Assembly: GCA_963849005.1 (NCBI GenBank)
Contig: CAWKGC010000025.1
Coordinates: forward strand, 62,001 to 126,000
DNA length: 64,000 nucleotides
Reading direction: 5' to 3'
Source: CAWKGC01 sp963849005
Lineage (GTDB): Bacteria > Pseudomonadota > Gammaproteobacteria > Burkholderiales > Usitatibacteraceae
A program made the position numbers and the translations under genes. Below are positions 9,662 to 18,561 of the stretch, piece after piece; position 1 is the stretch's first letter; each line of letters opens with the position of its first letter. The notes beneath the pieces were generated by a model, which was given only the letters and a program-made list of their open reading frames with translations, made no database searches and was not told where the DNA came from.

Positions 9662-10525
9662 TCAGGAGCCGCCGGCCTGCACGGAGATGGGCGCCACGCG
9701 GAACAGCTCGGCGAGCGTGCGCCGGTACTCGTCGAAGGCCGCGGCCGAGAGGTTGTGGTGCGAACCGCCCTCGACGCGGATGAAGCGCTTGGGCTGCGGC
9801 GCCAGCTCGTAGAGCTTTTCGCCCATCTCGTAGGGGACGATGCGGTCCTCGGTGCCGTGCACCACCATCACGGGCATCTTCAGCGAGCCGATCTTGGAAC
9901 GGCTGTCGAACTCCTGCGTGAGCAGGAAGGTCACCGGCGTGTACCACCAGCGCTGCGTGGCGATCATCTCGCGCACCGAGGTGAAGGTGGCCTCGATCAC
10001 CAGCCCGGAAGCGTCCGGATTGCGCACGGCGAGGTCCACGGCGATCGCGCCGCCCAGCGAATGGCCGACGATGAAGCGCGGCTTGCCGGGTGCGAGCTTG
10101 CCGAGGTGGTCGAAGGCAGCCTGCGCGTCCTCGTAGGAAAGCTGCTCCGAGGGCGCGACGTCGGTGCTCTGGCCGAAGCCGCGATAGTCGACGGCGAGCA
10201 CCGAGAAGCCGAGGTCGCGCCAGCGCTGGATCCGGCTGGTGCTGCCGGAAAGGTTCCAGCGCGCGCCGTGGAGGTAGAGCAGGACCGGCGCCTGCGGGTC
10301 CTTCGACTCCACCCAGTAGGCGTGCAATTGGTCGCCGTTGCCGCCGACCGGGATCCATTGTTCCGCGAAGCCGGGGCTCGCCTGCGCGCCGCGCCAGTTG
10401 CCCTTGACCGGGCTGAAGATGAGTTCGCCCTGCTTTTCGCCCAGCCAGGCGCAGCCCGAGGCGATGAAGACCACCGCGAGCGCGGTGGCGATGAAACGAT
10501 AGCGGCTAAGGAGTGTGCGTATCAC
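9662..10525 (-). CDS. alpha/beta hydrolase lipoprotein
   Basis: Membrane-anchored hydrolase of about 287 residues. The GTG at 10525 is preferred over the ATG at 10564 because it places a good lipoprotein signal at the N-terminus (ATALAVVFIASGC, lipobox IASG-C). The hydrolase fold shows the oxyanion motif YLHGARWN, the nucleophile elbow GHSLGG, the acid Asp in VVHGTEDRIVP and a His in EGGSHHN, so the Ser-Asp-His triad looks complete. It resembles the BEM46/YfhR-like group of DUF-type serine hydrolases; the substrate is unknown. It lies 39 bp upstream of xdhC on the same strand. Confidence 0.8.
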   Translation of the reverse strand: MIRTLLSRYRFIATALAVVFIASGCAWLGEKQGELIFSPVKGNWRGAQASPGFAEQWIPVGGNGDQLHAYWVESKDPQAPVLLYLHGARWNLSGSTSRIQRWRDLGFSVLAVDYRGFGQSTDVAPSEQLSYEDAQAAFDHLGKLAPGKPRFIVGHSLGGAIAVDLAVRNPDASGLVIEATFTSVREMIATQRWWYTPVTFLLTQEFDSRSKIGSLKMPVMVVHGTEDRIVPYEMGEKLYELAPQPKRFIRVEGGSHHNLSAAAFDEYRRTLAELFRVAPISVQAGGS

Positions 10526-10576
10526 GGGAGCCAGGGAGTGCGGGCGACATGCGCCGCCCGGCATTCTAGCGCCCGG

Positions 10577-10744
10577 TCATCGCGGCGCAAATACCAGGCC
10601 GGTCCGGTGGTGGGGATTGGCTTCCGTGATCACCACGATGGCCGCGGCCACCACGAACACCACGGCGATGAGCCCGAACGCCGGGTGCGTCACGATCCGC
10701 CTCAACCGGTCCTGCCATGGACCAAAAACCGATTCTCTCTTCAT
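10577..10744 (-). CDS. small single-pass membrane protein
   Basis: A 55-residue reading frame starting MKRESVFGPWQDRLRRIVTH, with one hydrophobic segment (FGLIAVVFVVAAAIVVI, about residues 26-42) and a short hydrophilic tail. A strong GGGAGG ribosome-binding site lies 6 bases before the ATG, which is the main reason to call it. The basic N-terminus suggests N-in topology. No family recognised. It is the first gene of the minus-strand group with the lipoprotein hydrolase. Confidence 0.5.
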   Translation of the reverse strand: MKRESVFGPWQDRLRRIVTHPAFGLIAVVFVVAAAIVVITEANPHHRTGLVFAPR

Positions 10745-11123
10745 TCCAGCCTCCCGATGCCCCTTCGGGTGCGCCAGCCTTGTCCTTGGTCGCCTCGAGG
10801 CGACTTCAGGACGGTGTGACAAGGTAACCGCCGATCGGTTCCCTCCCGCCGCCCCCGGCATCGAAATGGTGGCGGCCTCCCGGACTTCAAGCAGGAAAAA
10901 GCACGAAGCGCGCCATGCCGGAGCTTGCTTCCCGCCAGAGGGCAATTGACCCGGCTGGAAGGCGAATTCGCGGCGCACGGTGCGGGAACGGCGCTGCAAC
11001 AGTGCGCGGGCCCTCCCGGACGCACCATTTCGGTCCGGACGCAAGCTTGCCCGAAGGGAAAACCCAAGCTACCCTAACGCGCTTTGCACCCCTTTCCGCG
11101 GCACCCCCCTTCGCAGGCCTCCC
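10745..11123. other. intergenic region between divergent genes, holds a 16-bp palindrome
   Basis: A 379-bp stretch between the small minus-strand membrane gene and the plus-strand efflux operon. It holds a perfect 16-bp palindrome, GTCGCCTCGAGGCGAC, at 10789-10804. Open frames crossing it show no conserved residues or supporting start site. Promoters for both sides should lie here, but no convincing -35/-10 pair was found by eye. Confidence 0.4.
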
Positions 11124-12335
11124 ATGCCCCAAGCACAATTTGCAACGACTTCCCTTCGCATTGCTGCCGTCGCCGCGCTGGCCGTCATGGGGCTTGCCGG
11201 ATGCAAGTCCGAGCCCGCGGCCAAGCCCGCCCCGCCCCCGGTGGAGGTCAAGGTGATACAGACCAAGGCGCAAACGGTGCCGGTGGTCAACGAATACGTC
11301 GGCCGCGCCGCCGCGTACCGCTCGGTGGAGGTCAATGCGCGCGTGCAGGGCATCGTCGAGAAGCGCGTCTTCACCGAGGGCACCGACGTGCAGAAGGGCG
11401 ACCTGCTCTACGTGATCGAGTCCGACACCTTCCAGAAAGCGGTCGAGAACGCGCAGGCGGCGCTCAGGCGCGCGCAGGCGGACCTCGGCAACGCCGTTGC
11501 GAGGGAGCAACGCCTCGCGCCGCTGGTCAAGGAAGAAGCGATCAGCCGCCAGGACTACGACGACGCGCTGACGGCAGTGAAGCAGCAGCAGGCCGCGGTC
11601 GATTCGGCGCAGGCGGCGCTCTCGTCGGCGACCATCGACCTGGGCTACACGCGCATTCTCGCCAACGAATCGGGGCGCATCGGCCAGACGCTGGTGCCTG
11701 AGGGGCGCCTCGTCGGCCGCGACGGCCCGACGCACATGGCGACCATCGACAAGATCGACAAGATGTACATCGTGTTCACGCTCGCCGATCGCGACGCGCT
11801 GATCCTCAGGCGCGCCGCCGAGGCCGGGCAGATCACCGCGGGGGCGGACGCCGGCAACGTGCGGGTCTTCCTCCCCGACGGCCGCCAGTACACGCGCGGC
11901 GGCAAGCTCGACTTCTCCGACCAGCAGGTCAACCCCGACACCGGCACCATCACGCTGCGCGGCGTGCTGCCCAACCCGGAGCGCGAATTGCTGCCCGGCA
12001 TGTTCGTGCGCGTGCTGCTCGATGTCGGCCAGCGCCCCAACAGCATCCTCGTGCCGCAGTCCGCCGTGGTGAAGACGCCGACCGGGCACCTCGCCTGGGT
12101 CGTCACCAAGGACAACAAGGTGGAGCGCCGCGACCTCGTCATGGGCCCCTGGTACAAGGAGGACTGGGTGGTCGAGAAGGGCATCGGCCCCGGCGAGACC
12201 GTCATCGTCGACGGCATCCAGAAGGTCCGGCCGGGCGCAACCGTGACGGCCACGCCTTACACGCCCCCCGAGGCGAAGCCGGCGGCGCCCAAGCCGCTGG
12301 AGGCGAAGACCGCCGCCAAGCCTTCCGGCAAATAG
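11124..12335 (+). CDS. RND efflux periplasmic adaptor (membrane fusion protein, AcrA/MexA type)
   Basis: Periplasmic adaptor linking the inner membrane pump to the outer membrane channel; 403 residues. The N-terminus is a lipoprotein signal (ALAVMGLAGC), as in AcrA and MexA. Then follow a barrel-sandwich half (VNARVQGIVEKRVFTEGTDV), a coiled-coil hairpin with many Gln and Ala (about residues 100-165), the second half (TRILANESGRIGQTLVPEG), a beta-barrel domain and a membrane-proximal domain. The C-terminus is a Lys/Pro/Ala tail. The ATG at 11124 is chosen as the one giving the signal peptide. It is followed after 12 bp by the pump gene. No TetR-type repressor is adjacent, so its control is not evident. 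Confidence 0.9.
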   Translation: MPQAQFATTSLRIAAVAALAVMGLAGCKSEPAAKPAPPPVEVKVIQTKAQTVPVVNEYVGRAAAYRSVEVNARVQGIVEKRVFTEGTDVQKGDLLYVIESDTFQKAVENAQAALRRAQADLGNAVAREQRLAPLVKEEAISRQDYDDALTAVKQQQAAVDSAQAALSSATIDLGYTRILANESGRIGQTLVPEGRLVGRDGPTHMATIDKIDKMYIVFTLADRDALILRRAAEAGQITAGADAGNVRVFLPDGRQYTRGGKLDFSDQQVNPDTGTITLRGVLPNPERELLPGMFVRVLLDVGQRPNSILVPQSAVVKTPTGHLAWVVTKDNKVERRDLVMGPWYKEDWVVEKGIGPGETVIVDGIQKVRPGATVTATPYTPPEAKPAAPKPLEAKTAAKPSGK

Positions 12336-12347
12336 GCGGAGGCCCGC

Positions 12348-15300
12348 ATGGGATTCTTCGTCACCCGCCCGGTCTTCGCGGCCGTCATCGCGCTGATCAT
12401 CACGCTGCTCGGCGTGCTCACGGTGCGCCAGCTGGCCGTCGAGCAGTATCCGAACGTGGCGCCCCCGCAGGTCAAGATCACCGCCATCTATCCGGGCGCC
12501 AGCCCCGAGATCCTCGAGACCACCGTTGCCGCGCCCCTGGAGCGCGAGATGAACGGCATCGCGGGCCTGCTGTACATGCAGTCGACCAGCGCGGCCAACG
12601 GCTCGATGACGCTCTCCGTGTATTTCCAGCCGGGCACCAACCTCGACCTGGCCGCCGTCGAGGTGAGCAACCGGTCCAAGCGCGTCGAGCCGCTGCTGCC
12701 CGAGGAAGTCCTCAGGCAGGGCCTGCGCGTCGACAAGGCCAACCCCTCGATCCTGCTGATCGTCGTGATGCAGTCCGACGACCCGCGCTTCGACCGCGAC
12801 TACATCGCCAACCTCGCCAACAGCCAGGTGGTCAACGAGATCAAGCGGCTGCCCGGCGTCGGCGACGTGACGCTGTTCGCCTCTCCCTATGCGATGCGCC
12901 TGTGGGCCGACCCCGAGCGGCTCGCGAAATACAAGCTCACGGTGAGCGACGTCGTCAACGCCGTGCGCGAGCAGAACCAGAATTTCGCGGTCGGCGACAT
13001 CGGGCAGTCGCCCGCGGCGAGCGGCCAGGCGCTCACCTTCCCGGTGCAGACCACGGGCGCCATGACCGAGGTCGAGCAGTTCCGCGACGTGATCATCAAG
13101 GCCCTGCCCGACGGCTCGGTGGTGCGCGTGCGCGACATCGCGCGGGTCGAGCTCGGCGCCGACGACTACCAGTACACCTCGCGCCTGAACACCAAGCCCG
13201 CGGTCGCCTTCGGCGTGTACCTGCGGCCGGGCGCCAACGCCCTCGACCTCGCTTCGCTGGTGCGCACGCGCATGGGCGAGCTCTCGAAGCAGCTTCCGCA
13301 GGGAATCGAGTGGTCGGTGCCCTACGACACCACCACCTTCGTCAGCGCCTCGATCGAGCTGGTGGTCCACACCTTCATCGAGGCCTTCGTCCTCGTGCTG
13401 CTGGTCGTGTACCTCTTCCTCGGCAGCATGCGCGCCACCCTCATCTGCCTGATCGCGATCCCGGTGTCGATCGTCGGCACCTTCGCCGGCATGCTGGCGA
13501 TGGGATTTTCGCTCAACATGCTCACCCTCTTCGGCCTGGTGCTCGCCATCGGCATCGTCGTGGACGACGCGATCGTCGTGGTCGAGGCGGTCGAGCACAA
13601 GATGCACCACGACAAGCTCGCGCCGCGCGAGGCGGCGGCCGCGGCGATGAAGGGAATCGGCGGCGCCATCGTCGGCGTCACGGCGGTGATCTGCGCGGTG
13701 TTCGTGCCGATCGGCTTCATGCCCGGCGTCACCGGCACGCTCTTCAAGCAGTTCGCCGTCACCATCACGATATCGACGCTGCTCTCGGCGACCGTGGCGC
13801 TGACGCTGACCCCGGCCCTGTGCGGGCTGATCCTCAAGTCCGGCCAGAAGAAGATCGCGCCGATCCAGAAGTTCGACGCGTTCTTCGAGCGATCACCCAC
13901 CACTACACCAATGCGGTCGGCGGGCATCATCAAGCGCGCGGCGCGCTTCATGCTCGTGTTCGCCGCCATCGTCGCCGGCGTGGTGCTGCTGTTCAAGGCC
14001 ATTCCCGGCGGCTTCGTCCCCGAGGAGGACAAGGGCACGATGTTCGTCATCATCGACCTGCCCTCGGGCGCCTCGCCCGAGCGCACCATCGCCGTCATGG
14101 ACAAGGCCGAGGCGATCGTGCGGCAGGACCCGGCGGTGCAGAACACGGTGGGCATCACCGGCTTCTCGATCTTCTACAACTACGCCAACCAGGGCTTCAT
14201 CTTCACCACGCTCAAGCCCTGGGCCGAGCGCGGCGAGGCGGACCACGTGTTCAAGGTCCTGCGCCGCATGAACGCCGCCCTCTCCTCGATCAGCGAGGCG
14301 CGCGTGTTCGCGCTGAATGAGCCGCCGATCTCGGGCATGGGCAACGTCGCGGGCTTCGACTACCGCCTGATTTCGCTCGATGGCGACCGCGACAAGCTCA
14401 ACCGCGCCACGCAGGACGTCGTCGCCGCGGCAGCCCAGGATCCCACCGTGGCCGGCGTGCGCAGCGTTGCCGCTCCCAGCGTGCAGACCCTCTTCCTCGA
14501 CGTCGACCGCAACAAGGCCAAGGCGCTCGGCGTGCCCCTGCACGACCTCTACGCCACGGTGGGCGGGCTGCTGGGATCGAGCTTCATCAACCAGTTCACC
14601 CGCTTCGGCACCAACCTCAAGGTGAAGATCCAGGCCGACGCCCCCTTTCGCTCCGACCCGGCCTCGCTGCAGAATTTCTACGTGCGCAATGGCAAGGGCG
14701 AGATGGTGCCGCTGGGAACGCTGGCGAACGCCGAATGGAAGATCGCGCCGATTGCGCTCACCCGCTACAACGGCTACCCCTCGGTGCAGTTGAACGGCAT
14801 CTCCGCGCCGGGTCGCAGCACCGGCGAGGCGCTCGCGGCCATGGAGGCGATCTCCGCCGAAGTGCTCCCCGAGGGCACCGGCTTCGAATGGTCCGGCCAG
14901 TCGCTGCAGGAGAAGCTCTCCGGGTCGGCCGCGACGCTGATCTTCGCGCTCTCCTTCATCTTCGTGTTCCTGTTCCTCGCCGCGCTCTACGAGAGCTGGA
15001 CGCTGCCGGTGGCGGTGTTCCTGGTGGTGCCGATCGGCATGTTCGGCGCGCTGGTCGCGCTCTTCATCCGCGGCACGCCCAACGACGTGTTCTTCCAGGT
15101 GAGCCTGATCACGCTGGTGGGCCTCGCGGGCAAGAACGGGATATTGATCGTGGAATTCGCCAAGCAGCGCTACGAGGAAGGCCTGTCGGCGTTCGATGCA
15201 GCGGTCGAGGCGGCGAAGCTGCGCTTGCGGCCGATCGTCATGACCTCGCTCGCCTTCATCACCGGCGTGATCCCGCTGGTGATCGCCTCCGGCGCAGGCG

Positions 15301-15461
15301 CGGCCACGCAGCACTCGGTGGGCACGGGCATCTTCGGCGGCATGCTCGCGGCGACCCTCGTCGGCATCTTCTTCACGCCGCTCTTCTACTACCTGGTGAC
15401 GACGCGCTTCCCGGGCGAGCGCGCCGCATCGCTTGCGGCTTCGAAGGAGGGCGGCGCATGA
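12348..15461 (+). CDS. RND efflux inner membrane transporter (HAE-1, AcrB/MexB type)
   Basis: Proton-driven multidrug pump of 1037 residues, just under the usual 1040-1060. The N-terminus GFFVTRPVFAAVIALIITLLG is the first membrane helix. TM4 carries the proton-relay pair in GIVVDDAIVVVEAVEH, and LAGKNGILIVEFA in TM10 has the conserved Lys. Two porter domains alternate with two sets of helices. Around 13886-13935 the residues ERSPTTTPMRSAGI break the pattern; read one frame over, the same bases give ITHHYTNAVGG, the expected family sequence, so there is one lost and one gained base in this interval. The stop overlaps the next start (ATGA). Substrates cannot be predicted. Confidence 0.92.
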   Translation: MGFFVTRPVFAAVIALIITLLGVLTVRQLAVEQYPNVAPPQVKITAIYPGASPEILETTVAAPLEREMNGIAGLLYMQSTSAANGSMTLSVYFQPGTNLDLAAVEVSNRSKRVEPLLPEEVLRQGLRVDKANPSILLIVVMQSDDPRFDRDYIANLANSQVVNEIKRLPGVGDVTLFASPYAMRLWADPERLAKYKLTVSDVVNAVREQNQNFAVGDIGQSPAASGQALTFPVQTTGAMTEVEQFRDVIIKALPDGSVVRVRDIARVELGADDYQYTSRLNTKPAVAFGVYLRPGANALDLASLVRTRMGELSKQLPQGIEWSVPYDTTTFVSASIELVVHTFIEAFVLVLLVVYLFLGSMRATLICLIAIPVSIVGTFAGMLAMGFSLNMLTLFGLVLAIGIVVDDAIVVVEAVEHKMHHDKLAPREAAAAAMKGIGGAIVGVTAVICAVFVPIGFMPGVTGTLFKQFAVTITISTLLSATVALTLTPALCGLILKSGQKKIAPIQKFDAFFERSPTTTPMRSAGIIKRAARFMLVFAAIVAGVVLLFKAIPGGFVPEEDKGTMFVIIDLPSGASPERTIAVMDKAEAIVRQDPAVQNTVGITGFSIFYNYANQGFIFTTLKPWAERGEADHVFKVLRRMNAALSSISEARVFALNEPPISGMGNVAGFDYRLISLDGDRDKLNRATQDVVAAAAQDPTVAGVRSVAAPSVQTLFLDVDRNKAKALGVPLHDLYATVGGLLGSSFINQFTRFGTNLKVKIQADAPFRSDPASLQNFYVRNGKGEMVPLGTLANAEWKIAPIALTRYNGYPSVQLNGISAPGRSTGEALAAMEAISAEVLPEGTGFEWSGQSLQEKLSGSAATLIFALSFIFVFLFLAALYESWTLPVAVFLVVPIGMFGALVALFIRGTPNDVFFQVSLITLVGLAGKNGILIVEFAKQRYEEGLSAFDAAVEAAKLRLRPIVMTSLAFITGVIPLVIASGAGAATQHSVGTGIFGGMLAATLVGIFFTPLFYYLVTTRFPGERAASLAASKEGGA

Positions 15462-16882
15462 AGGCCGCGCGCCTTGCCGCATTCGCCGCCGCCGCGTTTT
15501 GCGCCGGATGCGGGCTGTTTCCGCAATCGTACGAGCGACCGGCGGTCGATGTGCCGAAAGACTGGCGGGTTGCCGCGCCAATGGACAAGAGCCTCGCCGA
15601 TACCGACTGGGCCGTCGCCTTCCAGTCGCCGCAACTGCGCGCGCTGATCGCGGAGGCGCTCGCCAACAACAGCGACCTGCGCATTGCCGTGGAGCGCGTC
15701 GAGCTTGCCCGCGCGCAGTACGGGATCCAGCGCTCGGAGATGTTCCCCACGCTTGCCGCCAATGCCGTCGCGACGCGCTCCCGCCTGCCCTCGGCGAGCG
15801 GGAGCAACGTCGTCACGGAGAGCTCATCTGCGGTGCTCACCGTGCCGTCCTGGGAAATCGACCTGTGGGGGCGGCTCGCGTCGCTTTCGGAGTCGGCACG
15901 CCGGTCGTACCTGGCGTCCGAGCAGAACCGCCGCGCGGTGCAGGTCTCGCTGGTGGCGGAAGTCGCGATCGCCTACATCCAGCTGGTCGGGCTCGACGAG
16001 CAGGTCGCGATCTCGGTGCGCACGCTGGAATCGCGCCACAAGTCGCTTGCCATCGTCACCTCGCGCTACAAGGCCGGCATCACTTCCGTGCTGGACGTGC
16101 GGCAGGCGGAGATCCTGGTTGCCGGCGCGCAGGCGGTCCTCGCCCAGCAGCAGTTGCAGCGCAGCCAGGTCGAGAACGCGCTCTCGATCCTCGTCGGCAG
16201 CAATCCGCGCGACATTGCGCGCGCGACGACGATGGCCACATACGAACTGCCGCCGGAGCTGCCCGCGGGATTGCCCTCCGCGCTCATCGACCGCCGGCCC
16301 GACCTGCTTGCGGCGGAGGAGAACATGCGCGCAGCCGACCTCAATGTCGATGCGGCGCGCAAGGCCTTCCTCCCGGCGATCTCCATCACCGGTATCCTCG
16401 GCTACGCATCCCCCGCCATGAAGGCGCTGACCAGCAGCGACAACTATGCGTGGTCGGTGGAGCCGGCGATCAGCCTCCCGATTTTCACCTGGGGCCGGCT
16501 CACCTCCAGCCTCGAGGCCACCGAGGCGCAGCAGCGCATCGCGCTCGAGCTTTACCGCGCCGCGATCCGCAACGCCTTCCGCGAGGTCGACGACGCGCTC
16601 GCCGCCTACCAGAGCCAGCGCGAGCAGCGCGTCGCGCTGGCGATATCGGTGAAGGCAAACCGCGAGCGCCTGCGCCTCACCGACCTGCGTTACGTGAACG
16701 GCGTGGCGAGCTTCTTCGAGGTGCTCGACTCGCAGCGCAACCTGTTCGAGGCCGAACTCGACTACGTCCGCGCCACCCAGGCGACCTACGGCGCGGTGGT
16801 GCAGCTCTACCGCGCGCTTGGCGGCGGTTGGTCGGCGCCCGCCGCCCCCGCAAGCCCGCAGGTTTCGTCCCGGCCGGATTGA
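15458..16882 (+). CDS. outer membrane efflux lipoprotein, NodT/OprM family
   Basis: Trimeric outer membrane channel of the efflux system, 474 residues. The lipoprotein signal AAFAAAAFCAGC gives an acylated Cys at about residue 19. Two outer-membrane-factor repeats follow, with the family marks SWEIDLWGRLASLSESAR in the first and LPIFTWGRL plus RYVNGVASFFEVLDSQRNL in the second. It overlaps the pump gene by 4 bp and completes an adaptor-pump-channel operon, so all three parts should be made in proportion from one transcript. Confidence 0.9.
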   Translation: MKAARLAAFAAAAFCAGCGLFPQSYERPAVDVPKDWRVAAPMDKSLADTDWAVAFQSPQLRALIAEALANNSDLRIAVERVELARAQYGIQRSEMFPTLAANAVATRSRLPSASGSNVVTESSSAVLTVPSWEIDLWGRLASLSESARRSYLASEQNRRAVQVSLVAEVAIAYIQLVGLDEQVAISVRTLESRHKSLAIVTSRYKAGITSVLDVRQAEILVAGAQAVLAQQQLQRSQVENALSILVGSNPRDIARATTMATYELPPELPAGLPSALIDRRPDLLAAEENMRAADLNVDAARKAFLPAISITGILGYASPAMKALTSSDNYAWSVEPAISLPIFTWGRLTSSLEATEAQQRIALELYRAAIRNAFREVDDALAAYQSQREQRVALAISVKANRERLRLTDLRYVNGVASFFEVLDSQRNLFEAELDYVRATQATYGAVVQLYRALGGGWSAPAAPASPQVSSRPD

Positions 16883-16928
16883 TGTTTCGCACGACCGGTT
16901 TCACTTTTCCGATTGAAAGGACACGAAC

Positions 16929-18407
16929 ATGAATGCGCGAACTCCTGAATTCCTGCGACTGGCGGCAGCATGCGCCGTGGGCCTCGCCCTCCTTGCCGGA
17001 TGCGGCAAGAAGGACGATCCGATCGCGCAGGCCGCGAAGGCCGACGCGGCCAAGGGCGTCCCCGCGCCGGGCATCGTCGAGACCAAGGCCATCGCCGAGG
17101 AGGCGTTCATCTACGGGCTGCCGATCGTCATGAACTACGCGGTGATGAACGAGTTCGTGATCGACAAGAACTCGGGGCAGTACAAGGCGCCGTTCAACAC
17201 CATCAGCAACGAGGCGCGCGTCTTCACCTACAAGGACACGGCGGTGGTCACGCCGAACAGCGACACGCCGTACTCGATGCTCTGGCTCGACCTGCGAGCG
17301 GAGCCGATGGTGATCTCGGTGCCTGCAGTGGAAAAGAAGCGCTACTACTCGGTGCAACTCGTCGACGGCAATACCTACAACTACGGCTACATCGGCAGCC
17401 GCGCCACCGGCAACGCGCCGGGCGACTATCTCGTGGTCGGCCCGGACTGGAAAGGCGAGACGCCGGCCGGCATCAAGCAGGTCTTCAAGTCGACCACGCC
17501 CTTTGCCCTGACCATCTTCCGCACCCAGCTCTTCAACGCCGAGGACATGCCCAACGTGGTGAAGGTGCAGGCAGGCTACAAGGCGCAGCCGCTGTCCGCG
17601 TTCCTCAAGCAGCCTGCGCCGCCCGCGGCGCCGAAGATCGATTTTCTCCCGGCGACGACGGCGGGGATCAAGGCGAACTTCTTCGAGTATCTCGACGCCG
17701 CCCTGCAGTTCGTCCCCGAGTCCGAGGAGACCAAGGCGATCCGGGGCAGGCTCGCCAGCATCGGCATCGGGCCGGGCAAGGCCTTCGCGTTCAAGGACCT
17801 GTCGGCGGAACACAAGGCGGCCGTGCTGCTGGCGATGAAGGAAGGCGACGACAAGGTGGACAAGTTCCTCGCCACCGGCATGAAGGACATCAACGGCTGG
17901 AAAGTCGGCTCGGTCTTCGGCGACCGCGCCTTCTTCAACGGCGACTGGCTGAAGCGCGCGGCGGCGGCCAAAGGCGGCATCTATGGCAACAACGCCGAGG
18001 AGGCGATGTATCCCGCCGCCCGCTCGGACGGCACCGGCGAGGCCCTGGACGGAGCCAAGCACAACTACACGGTGACCTTCGCGGCGGGCCAACTGCCGCC
18101 GGTAAACGCGTTCTGGTCGATCACGATGTACGACGGCAAGACGCAATTGCTGATCGAGAACCCGATCAACCGCTACCTCGTCAATTCCCCGATGCTGCCG
18201 GCAATGACGAAGAACAAGGACGGCTCGCTCACGATCACCATCCAGAACAAGTCGCCAGGCAAGGACAAGGAGTCGAACTGGCTGCCTGCGCCGAACGGCC
18301 CGATCTACATGGTGATGCGGCTTTACTGGCCGAAGACCGAGCCGCCCTCGATCCTGCCGGCGGGCGACGGCACCTGGAAGCCGCCGCAGGTCGTCGCGGC
18401 GAAATAG
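16929..18407 (+). CDS. DUF1254/DUF1214 domain lipoprotein
   Basis: A 492-residue periplasmic lipoprotein (signal VGLALLAGC). The N-terminal DUF1254 domain is marked by EEAFIYGLPIVMNY, VVTPNSDTPYSMLWLDL and YYSVQLVDGNTYNYG; the C-terminal DUF1214 domain by NAFWSITMYDG, SLTITIQNKSPG and GPIYMVMRLYWPK. The biochemical role of this widespread pair is not established. AAAGGA nine bases before the ATG is a good ribosome-binding site. It starts 46 bp after the efflux operon and could be read from the same transcript. The gene ends at a hairpin element shared with the converging gene. Confidence 0.85.
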   Translation: MNARTPEFLRLAAACAVGLALLAGCGKKDDPIAQAAKADAAKGVPAPGIVETKAIAEEAFIYGLPIVMNYAVMNEFVIDKNSGQYKAPFNTISNEARVFTYKDTAVVTPNSDTPYSMLWLDLRAEPMVISVPAVEKKRYYSVQLVDGNTYNYGYIGSRATGNAPGDYLVVGPDWKGETPAGIKQVFKSTTPFALTIFRTQLFNAEDMPNVVKVQAGYKAQPLSAFLKQPAPPAAPKIDFLPATTAGIKANFFEYLDAALQFVPESEETKAIRGRLASIGIGPGKAFAFKDLSAEHKAAVLLAMKEGDDKVDKFLATGMKDINGWKVGSVFGDRAFFNGDWLKRAAAAKGGIYGNNAEEAMYPAARSDGTGEALDGAKHNYTVTFAAGQLPPVNAFWSITMYDGKTQLLIENPINRYLVNSPMLPAMTKNKDGSLTITIQNKSPGKDKESNWLPAPNGPIYMVMRLYWPKTEPPSILPAGDGTWKPPQVVAAK

Positions 18408-18420
18408 GACAAGTACGACG

Positions 18421-18560
18421 AATTGGAAAACGGGGTCAGGTTACATTTCCGGCTGCAATTAAGGGGTCAGAGTACATTTCCGGAAGGCAGGATCGCTGTG
18501 CGATCCGACCGGAAATGTACTCTGACCCCTTTATTCCGCCCTGACCCCGTTTTCCCTTAC
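18421..18560. repeat. nested GGGGTCAG hairpin element between converging genes
   Basis: Two hairpins, one inside the other. Outer arms: GGAAAACGGGGTCAGG at 18425-18440, with its exact complement at 18540-18555. Inner arms: AAGGGGTCAGAGTACATTTC and three more bases (18461-18483), matched at 18509-18531. The loop has its own small stem (GGATCG/CGATCC). The outer left arm carries the variant core GGTTACATTTCC and the inner arms AGTACATTTCC, so two members of the family appear nested. It fills the gap between the DUF1254 gene and the converging hydroxylase gene and could end transcription both ways. A related arrangement occurs at 39766, 43115 and 50194. Confidence 0.85.
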
Positions 18561-18561
18561 A

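Noticed and set aside
10887..13610. A 907-codon minus-strand frame opposite the RND adaptor and pump genes
   Set aside because: Its composition (Asp/His/Arg/Gly-rich) is that of an antisense shadow, and it covers two well-recognised genes.
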